From NCBI RefSeq assembly GCF_036059255.1, contig NZ_CP107947.1, positions 2,604,001-2,668,000 on the forward strand: a stretch of DNA of 64,000 bases. The letters are read 5' to 3'. The notes under the pieces are model-generated. The model searched no databases and was not told the DNA's origin. It saw only the letters and a program-made list of their open reading frames with translations. Of this stretch, positions 57,581 through 64,000 are shown one piece after another (the first letter of the stretch is position 1; the number at the start of each line of letters is the position of its first letter). The position numbers were made by a program, and so were the translations under genes. The stretch is from Micromonospora sp. NBC_00389 (lineage in GTDB: Bacteria; Actinomycetota; Actinomycetes; Mycobacteriales; Micromonosporaceae).

Positions 57581-60500
57581 GTGCGGGCAGATAGCGCTCG
57601 GTGGCACGAGACGACCCCATCCGAGTTCCCCCATGAGCGTGAAGGACTGGCGCACCTTCGCGAGCTGCTACCCGATCGAGGACCGTTTCAGGCGTGGAGC
57701 AACTTTGAGTTCCGGGACCGTGACGGAAAGTGGTACGAGGTCGATGCGCTGGTGCTGGGCGAGCGCCGGTTACACCTGATCGAACTCAAGCACTACCAGG
57801 GGACAATCACCGGCAACGCGTACCGCTGGCAGCGCAACGGGCGCAGCGAAGACTCCCCGCTGCTGCTTGCCCGCCGCAAGGCACAACGCCTCAAGGGCGT
57901 GATTACCGACGCGCTGCGCGGTTTGCAGCCAACCCTGGATTCCCGGCACATCCCGTACGTGCAGCACTCTGTCTTCCTGCACGCGGCCAACGGGCGATGT
58001 GCGCTGCCGCCCAGCGACGCCACTGATCTGTTCGGCCTGGATGGCCACGAGCAGCGCAGCGGGCTGCCGAGTATCGCGCAGCGAGTGCTGGAGCCGTCAC
58101 TGCCGGGTGAGCGCGCCGGTCTGATCGACCAGGACGACCTGGTGGTCGCCCTATTCGAGCGGATCGGCTTCGCCCTGCGCAGAGAACATGAGGTCGGCTC
58201 GTGGCGCCTTGTCGGTGCCCCACTGGCCGAGGGCGATGGCTGGCAGGACTGGCCGGCCGAGCACCGACTCGCCCGCCGGGACGAGGCCCGGATCCGGTTC
58301 TTCGTTAGCAAGCCGGGCGCTTCCGACGCGGAGCGCCGGTCCACCCTCCAGCTCGCCGAGCGGGAGTACGCGCTTACCAGCCGGCTGCATCACGACTCGA
58401 TCCTTCGTCCCCGCGACCTGGTTGAGGACGATCTGGGCGTGGGTTTGGTCTACCCGCGCGACGACGAATTTCGCCGCCTGGACCTGTGGCTCGACGACCA
58501 TGGTCAGGACCTGTCACTGCCGGCGCGGATCAGCATCATCCGCCAGCTCGCCGAAGCGGTGGCCTACGCCCATCGCCATCATGTGGTGCACCGTGGGCTG
58601 TCGCCAACGGCCGTGCTGGTTCGCCAACGCGACGAGGTCGAGGTGCGACTTGGCGACTGGCAGGTTGCTGGAGCCGATGCGCCCGGCAGTAGCAAGACGC
58701 CCAGCGGCACGGCTACCCGACTCTTTGCCGCGCTGGAGGGACGTGAGGCGGTAGACCAGGACCGGCAGAGGGCGCAGGCATACCTCGCGCCGGAGGGCCG
58801 GTGGGATCCCGGTGCGGATCGGGTACGCCTGGACGTCTTCGCGCTCGGCGCGGTGACATACCACGTAGTGGGCGGGCGGCGGCCGGCCATCGACTGGCTT
58901 GACTTGCGCGACCGGATTAGCCGGGACAAGGGACTGGATCTCGTCGCTGACGTCCCGGAAGTGCCCGCCTCACTGCGCCGCCTGGTACTCCAGGCCACAC
59001 GCCCGGTCGTCACCGAACGACTGGCAGACGTGCAAGCGTTTCTGGCACTACTCGACGATGTTGACCGGGAGACCGCCGCCGGCGCCTCCGACGTGGTCGA
59101 GGACCCACTCGACGCGTCCCCTGGCATGCTGCTGGGCCAGCGTTTCGAACTGGTGCGTCGGCTCGGCTCCGGCTCCACGGCCGTCGGCTTGCTGGTCGAA
59201 GACCGCGCTGCCGGCGGTGAGCGTCGGGTGTTGAAGGTCGCACTCGACGACGCGGCCGCCGCGCGACTGCGCGGTGAGGCCGAGGTCCTGGGCTCGTTGC
59301 TGCCGCTGAACCATTCTCGGCTGATCCGGCTCGCCGAGAAGGAGCCGCTGCTGGTTGGCGCGCGCACGGCCCTGCTCTTGGAGAGCGCAGGGGAATCGAC
59401 CCTCGCCGAGGCGCTGCGGGAGCGGTCGCGCCTGTCGCTCGACCTCTTGGAGCGGTACGGAAGCGACCTGCTCGAAGCCTTGGTCGCCCTGGACAAGGCC
59501 GGGATCGACCACCGCGACATCAAGCCCGCCAACCTCGGTATTCGTGAGCAGCGCGGTGACCGGGCCAAGCACCTCGTGCTCTTCGACTTTTCGCTGTCCC
59601 GGGCTGGTGCCTCGGCGGTGGAGGCGGGAACGCCGCCGTATCTTGACCCCTTCCTCGGCGCTACCACCCGCCCGACCTGGGACTCCGGCGCGGAACGCTA
59701 TGCCGCGACGGTGACCCTTTTCGAGATGGCCACCGGCCAGGTGCCCCGCTACGGCGATGGGCGAACCAATCCATCGGTAATCGCCGATGAAGCTTCGGTC
59801 GAACCGGCGCCCTTCGACCCGAGTGTGGCGGCGGCCTTGGTTGACTTCTTCCGCCGGGCGCTGCGCCGCGACGTCCGCGACCGCTTTCACACGGCCACCG
59901 AGATGCTTGCGGCCTGGCGGGCGGTCTTCGCCGATACCGGGACTACGCTCCCCGATGGCGCCGACGCCCTTGCGGCCGCGGCGCAGCCCTCGACACCGTT
60001 GGCGACTGCGGGCCTTTCCGCCAGGGCACTGTCCGCCCTAGAGCCATTGCGGCTCAATACTGCCGGCGACTTGGCGGCGGTGGACCCCGTGCGGCTATCC
60101 CGGCTAGCCGGGGTTGCCGACGCAACCCGGCGTGAGGTGCGCAGCCGCGCCAAGCAGTGGCGGGAACGGTTCGGCCCGGCTCGGAAAAGTGACGAGAAGA
60201 CGGAAACCCCCCGCGCCATTTACGATCCGGTTTCGGATGCGTGGGGCACTGCTGACCTGTTGGTACGCGTGGCTCGAACTCCGGCTCGCCGAAAGGCCGC
60301 TCGGCGAATGCTTGGCCTCCTTGAGGAGGGGGAAGCGCCGGTCGATGCCTTCGCCTCGTTGACCGACCTCGCTCCGGCCCTCGGAGTGAACGGACAGCCC
60401 CAGGCTTCCCGCACCCTTGCCGGCCTCCAGGATGCGTGGGCCGCTGATCCTGAGGCGAGGGACCGGCTCGACGCGGTGCTGGCCCGCGGCTCCGATGTGC

Positions 60501-61774
60501 TGAGCAGCCTCGGCGGATTGGGAACCACCGATGACGTCGTCGCGGAGCTGACGGCGGAAACGGCTGGGGCCGACGCGTCGCGCGTCATTGCGGGTCTGCT
60601 GCGGCTCGCGCTGGACCGTGCCGAGATCGTCGAACGCGGTGGTGGCAACCGTGCGCCGATCGCCCGCCGTCGTCGTCGCCACCGCACTCAACTTCTCGCA
60701 GCCACTCCAGTACTGCTTGACGTGGCCGACGAGCTCGGGGCGCGGGCCGAAGAGCTGGTTACGGCAGCGCGCGCCGCAGGTGAGGACATCGTGCCGGTCG
60801 GCCGGGTGGCGGCCCGGCTGCGCTCAGTGTGGCCGGCCTCGGCGCCGGCGCCGGATGACATGCGCCTTGCACGCCTGGCTGCCCGCATGTCGAACCGCGC
60901 CGGCGCGTCCCGGCGTGGCGAACTGCACGACCGCGACCTCGATCCCGCCTCCGCCGTACGGATCGCGCTGGGTGGTTTGGCACCGTCGCAGCGGATGACC
61001 GTCCAGGACCTGGCCGAGCGGGTACGTGCTCGCTTCCCCGACCTGCCGCCGCTGCCCGGTCGGCCCCGCTTGGACCGGGTCGTAGAGGAAGCAGGGTTGT
61101 CGCTGCGGTGGGACGGCGAGGCGTACGCGGTGCCGTCGCGGCCGGCCGACACCACGGTGGCCAGCCGCGCCTCCGTGATCGCCGTTTCCGTCGTGTCGAG
61201 CCCTGGGGTCCGCACTGCTGAGGATGCCCGGTTGGCCGAGAGCGTTCGCAGCCGTTCCTTCCTCGCTCTCGCGGTCGCGCCGCACCGGCTGGACGTCGCC
61301 GCACAGATGCTGGTCGAGCGCTACGGAGCGCAGGTCGTCGACGTAACCGACGTGCTGCTGCGGGCGCTGCGGGAGGAGGCCGCGCGCCGGAGCGTCCCAT
61401 GGGACATGGTGCGGGCGGCGGACGCTGCGGAACCGGGCAGCCGGCCCGAGCAGGGCCTGGCGGCGCTGGTTCGCGCCGCAGTACCTGCCGTCGAAGCGGC
61501 CGTAGCAGCGTCGGCCGGGGGACCGGAGGGTAGCCGACCTGTGCTGATGGTCGAGGCGGCGCCACTGGCCCGATACGGGCACACCGAGTTGTTGACCCGG
61601 CTGGCCGACATCACGCTGCGCCGCTCGCAGGCGGTGTGGCTGCTGCTCCCCGAGGAATCCGGCGGCGGCCCGGTGCTCGACGGAGCACCGCTGCGACTTG
61701 GCCACGGCGGTCAGTTCCTGCGGCTGAACGAGGACTGGCTGCGTACGCCATCACTAAAGAAGGAGTCCGCATGA
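57581..61774 (+). CDS. pglW: BREX type 2 serine/threonine kinase PglW
   Basis: A 1397-residue protein. A NERD nuclease-related domain lies at about residues 15-140 (WYEVDALVLGERRLHLIELKHYQG). A first kinase-like domain spans about 245-520, with HRGLSPTAVLV in place of HRDxxxxN and GDW in place of DFG, so it is probably inactive. A second kinase domain runs over about 525-785, with LGSGSTAVG, VLKVAL, HRDIKPANLG (Asp near 645) and DFS. About 600 residues of helical sequence follow. This order identifies PglW of the BREX type 2 (Pgl) anti-phage system. GTG 57581 lies 9 bases after AGGAGG. It overlaps pglX by 4 bases. Confidence 0.9.
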   Translation: MRADSARWHETTPSEFPHEREGLAHLRELLPDRGPFQAWSNFEFRDRDGKWYEVDALVLGERRLHLIELKHYQGTITGNAYRWQRNGRSEDSPLLLARRKAQRLKGVITDALRGLQPTLDSRHIPYVQHSVFLHAANGRCALPPSDATDLFGLDGHEQRSGLPSIAQRVLEPSLPGERAGLIDQDDLVVALFERIGFALRREHEVGSWRLVGAPLAEGDGWQDWPAEHRLARRDEARIRFFVSKPGASDAERRSTLQLAEREYALTSRLHHDSILRPRDLVEDDLGVGLVYPRDDEFRRLDLWLDDHGQDLSLPARISIIRQLAEAVAYAHRHHVVHRGLSPTAVLVRQRDEVEVRLGDWQVAGADAPGSSKTPSGTATRLFAALEGREAVDQDRQRAQAYLAPEGRWDPGADRVRLDVFALGAVTYHVVGGRRPAIDWLDLRDRISRDKGLDLVADVPEVPASLRRLVLQATRPVVTERLADVQAFLALLDDVDRETAAGASDVVEDPLDASPGMLLGQRFELVRRLGSGSTAVGLLVEDRAAGGERRVLKVALDDAAAARLRGEAEVLGSLLPLNHSRLIRLAEKEPLLVGARTALLLESAGESTLAEALRERSRLSLDLLERYGSDLLEALVALDKAGIDHRDIKPANLGIREQRGDRAKHLVLFDFSLSRAGASAVEAGTPPYLDPFLGATTRPTWDSGAERYAATVTLFEMATGQVPRYGDGRTNPSVIADEASVEPAPFDPSVAAALVDFFRRALRRDVRDRFHTATEMLAAWRAVFADTGTTLPDGADALAAAAQPSTPLATAGLSARALSALEPLRLNTAGDLAAVDPVRLSRLAGVADATRREVRSRAKQWRERFGPARKSDEKTETPRAIYDPVSDAWGTADLLVRVARTPARRKAARRMLGLLEEGEAPVDAFASLTDLAPALGVNGQPQASRTLAGLQDAWAADPEARDRLDAVLARGSDVLSSLGGLGTTDDVVAELTAETAGADASRVIAGLLRLALDRAEIVERGGGNRAPIARRRRRHRTQLLAATPVLLDVADELGARAEELVTAARAAGEDIVPVGRVAARLRSVWPASAPAPDDMRLARLAARMSNRAGASRRGELHDRDLDPASAVRIALGGLAPSQRMTVQDLAERVRARFPDLPPLPGRPRLDRVVEEAGLSLRWDGEAYAVPSRPADTTVASRASVIAVSVVSSPGVRTAEDARLAESVRSRSFLALAVAPHRLDVAAQMLVERYGAQVVDVTDVLLRALREEAARRSVPWDMVRAADAAEPGSRPEQGLAALVRAAVPAVEAAVAASAGGPEGSRPVLMVEAAPLARYGHTELLTRLADITLRRSQAVWLLLPEESGGGPVLDGAPLRLGHGGQFLRLNEDWLRTPSLKKESA

Positions 61775-64000
61775 GTGCCAAGACCAGTCTGACCGGGGAA
61801 CTGCGGGCCGAGGTTAAGGCGCTGGAGGGCGACCTGCGGGCGCGGGTCGCAACGCAGCGGGATGTGGATGCCGATTGGCGTGCGCAGCATCGGGCGGCGC
61901 TGGCGTGCGGGCGTACCGGGGCGTCGTGGCAGGAGTGGTCGGACGACCGGATCACGCAGGCCGCAGTGGCGTGGGTGCTGACCACAGTCTTTATTCGCTT
62001 CGCTGAGGACAATGCCCTGGTCAAGCCGGTGTGGATTTCCGGGCCGAAGTCGCGGCGGGCCGAGGCGCTGAACGCTCAGGCCGAGTTCCTGCGCCAGGAG
62101 GCCCGCGACAATCCTGATGTCACCGACCGGGAGTGGCTGTGCCAGGCGGTCGACTATCTAGCCGGCCTCCCGGCCAGCCAGCCGTTGGTGGACGATACGT
62201 CAGCACTGTGGCTGGTCACGCCGTCCGGTGACGCCGCTAGCCGGCTACTGGCCTTCTGGCGCGAGCGCGACGAGGCGGGCGAGCTCCTGCGCGACCTGCA
62301 GGACGAGAAGCTGGACACCCGCTTCCTCGGCGACCTCTACCAGGACCTGTCGGAGGAGGCACAGTCCCGGTACGCGCTGCTGCAGACCCCGGTGTTCGTC
62401 GAGGAGTTCATCCTTGACCGCACGCTGGAGCCGGCGCTCAAGGAGCGTCCGCTCGACGGGTTTAAGTTGATTGACCCCACCTGCGGCTCCGGGCACTTCC
62501 TGCTGGGCGCGTTTTCACGGCTGCTTGAGCGCTGGGACCGGAAGGAACCCGGCCTGGAGAACCGGGCGCGGGTGCAGAAGGCCCTCGACGCTGTCCACGG
62601 CGTCGACCTTAACCCGTTCGCGATAGCCATCGCGCGGTTCCGGCTCACCATTTCGGCGATGCAGGCTTCGGGGGACAGGCTGTTGGAGGACGCTCCGAAT
62701 TTCGCTTACCGCCTGGCGGTGGGAGACTCCCTGCTGCACGGCCTGGACCAGGCTGAGCTGGACTACGGGCCAGAGCACAGCGTAGATCGCACGGCGGCTA
62801 ACTATGCGTACCCGACGGAAAACCTAGCTGCGCTGCGAAAGATTCTGACGAATGGCCGCTACGACGTGGTGGTTGGCAACCCGCCCTATATCGCGGTCAA
62901 GGACCAGGCGCTTAACCAGGCGTACCGGGACCGGTATCACTACCTCAAGGGCACCTATGCGTTGACGGTGCCATTCATGGAGCGTTTCTTCAACCTGGCG
63001 AAGCCCGGGGAACGAGCCGGCTGGGTCGGCCAGATTACGAGCAACTCGTTTATGAAGCGTGAGTTCGGCGCCCCGCTCATCGAAAAGTTTTTTCCGACAA
63101 AGGACCTGCGGTTGGTTGCGGACACATCGGGCGCCTACATTCCCGGCCACGGCACCCCAACGGTGATCCTGGTAGGCCGCAACGCCCGCCCGGTGAGGGA
63201 TTCGGTGCGGGCGGTGCTCGGGGTGCGCGGCGAGCCTGGCCGCCCAGATGAGCCGGCCAAGGGCGTGGTGTGGACGGCAATTACAGGGTATGTCGATGAG
63301 CCGGGGCACTCCGACGACTGGGTAACCATTGCCGACCTCGATCGTAAGCGTCTTGCTACTCATCCTTGGTCTTTGGCCGGAGGCGGCGCTTCCGAATTGG
63401 CAAGCTATCTCAGCATTGGCACCGAGCCCTTGTCGCGCAGAGCCTCGTCAATTGGCTACACAGGCCAAACTAACGCAGACGACGCCTTCTTGTTCCATGC
63501 AGGTGCGTTGGCTCGGCGTGAGATTGATGAAGGGTGGCATCGGCCGTTCTTGACGGGTGATGATGTTCGTGACTACCAGGTAGCGCCCAAGAACGAAGCA
63601 ATCTTCCCTTACGAAAGAAACAACGTAGCCAAGCTGAACGCTGGCTCTTTGCTTTGGCGGTTGATGTGGCCGAACCGAACAACGCTATGGGCAAGGGCTA
63701 CATTCGGGAAGTCAACCTATCGCGAAGAAGGTCGGCCGTGGTGGTCCTGGCATCAGGTCGCGAAATCTCGGACTTCCGGACCGGTCATCACATGGGCCTT
63801 CGTGCAAACCTCGAACCATTTCGTTTTCCTTCGGGAGTGCTTGCTGCATAACCGACATGCACCCGTCATCAAGTTGGCGGATGGCGCGACAGAGAACGAC
63901 CATTTGGTGCTGCTCGGGGTGTTAAACTCCTCCACCGCCTGTTTCTGGCTCAAACAGAACAGCCATGACAAGGGGAATGGCGGTTACGGGGGTGGCATCG
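61771..64000 (+). CDS. pglX: BREX type 2 adenine methyltransferase PglX, 5' part
   Basis: The first 743 codons of a gene that runs off the right edge. The start overlaps the pglW stop (ATGA) and follows GAAGGAG. An N-terminal helical domain is followed by an N6-adenine methyltransferase: DPTCGSGHFLLG (AdoMet site, from residue 235) and NPPYIAV (Asn370, motif IV), then WVGQITSNSFMKREFG. Past about 63.3 kb lies the target-recognition region, with visibly lower GC. PglX marks host DNA in BREX and is required for exclusion of phage. The other type 2 genes (pglY, pglZ, brxD, brxHI) are not in the window. Confidence 0.9.
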   Translation, partial: MSAKTSLTGELRAEVKALEGDLRARVATQRDVDADWRAQHRAALACGRTGASWQEWSDDRITQAAVAWVLTTVFIRFAEDNALVKPVWISGPKSRRAEALNAQAEFLRQEARDNPDVTDREWLCQAVDYLAGLPASQPLVDDTSALWLVTPSGDAASRLLAFWRERDEAGELLRDLQDEKLDTRFLGDLYQDLSEEAQSRYALLQTPVFVEEFILDRTLEPALKERPLDGFKLIDPTCGSGHFLLGAFSRLLERWDRKEPGLENRARVQKALDAVHGVDLNPFAIAIARFRLTISAMQASGDRLLEDAPNFAYRLAVGDSLLHGLDQAELDYGPEHSVDRTAANYAYPTENLAALRKILTNGRYDVVVGNPPYIAVKDQALNQAYRDRYHYLKGTYALTVPFMERFFNLAKPGERAGWVGQITSNSFMKREFGAPLIEKFFPTKDLRLVADTSGAYIPGHGTPTVILVGRNARPVRDSVRAVLGVRGEPGRPDEPAKGVVWTAITGYVDEPGHSDDWVTIADLDRKRLATHPWSLAGGGASELASYLSIGTEPLSRRASSIGYTGQTNADDAFLFHAGALARREIDEGWHRPFLTGDDVRDYQVAPKNEAIFPYERNNVAKLNAGSLLWRLMWPNRTTLWARATFGKSTYREEGRPWWSWHQVAKSRTSGPVITWAFVQTSNHFVFLRECLLHNRHAPVIKLADGATENDHLVLLGVLNSSTACFWLKQNSHDKGNGGYGGGI

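Overview
This is a GC-rich window with strong G/C third-position bias and many GTG starts. It fits an actinomycete, most likely Micromonosporaceae (Micromonospora or a close relative). That placement is inferred from composition and gene families; no rRNA or tRNA gene is visible to confirm it.

Positions 1 to about 33.6 kb look like ordinary, loosely linked chromosomal genes. They include a GlxA-type regulator divergent from an MFS transporter, and a two-gene operon matching the mycobacterial 10-methyl (tuberculostearic) fatty acid pathway (3296-6033). A helix-turn-helix regulator with an SRPBCC protein follows, then an M50-type intramembrane protease homologue, a GGDEF/EAL protein broken by two frameshifts (9788-12159) and a TipA-like MerR regulator. 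Further on are a beta-lactamase-fold serine hydrolase, a gluconate-type kinase and an ECF42-like sigma factor with its DGPF partner. An epoxide hydrolase sits behind a 17-codon leader peptide with mutually exclusive hairpins. A secreted fibronectin III/NucA-NucB nuclease is followed directly by a candidate immunity gene. Three paralogues of one membrane protein family lie at 17092, 28019 and 32312.

From about 30.4 to 37.4 kb the DNA shows decay and mobility. There is a C-terminal scrap of a nicotinate phosphoribosyltransferase-like gene, a truncated and frameshifted SagB-type nitroreductase, and a remnant of an actinomycete integrative element (small ORF, DUF2637 membrane protein, replication-relaxation protein) with no integrase or tRNA in view.

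From about 38.3 kb to the right edge is a defence island. A PLD/helicase/DUF3427 protein comes first. Two divergent operons follow: leftward, a Rad50-like ATPase with a CPVC hook motif, a small HEPN-like protein and a DUF4011 helicase with a DUF559-type nuclease; rightward, a coiled-coil protein, a PD-(D/E)XK nuclease with a cysteine cluster, an unknown protein, a DUF262/GmrSD-like protein and an SF1 helicase. A second DUF262/DUF1524 protein leads into the BREX type 2 (Pgl) genes pglW and pglX; pglX runs off the edge. The divergent cluster at 41480-55643 is the best candidate for an undescribed defence system. The BREX genes should continue to the right.
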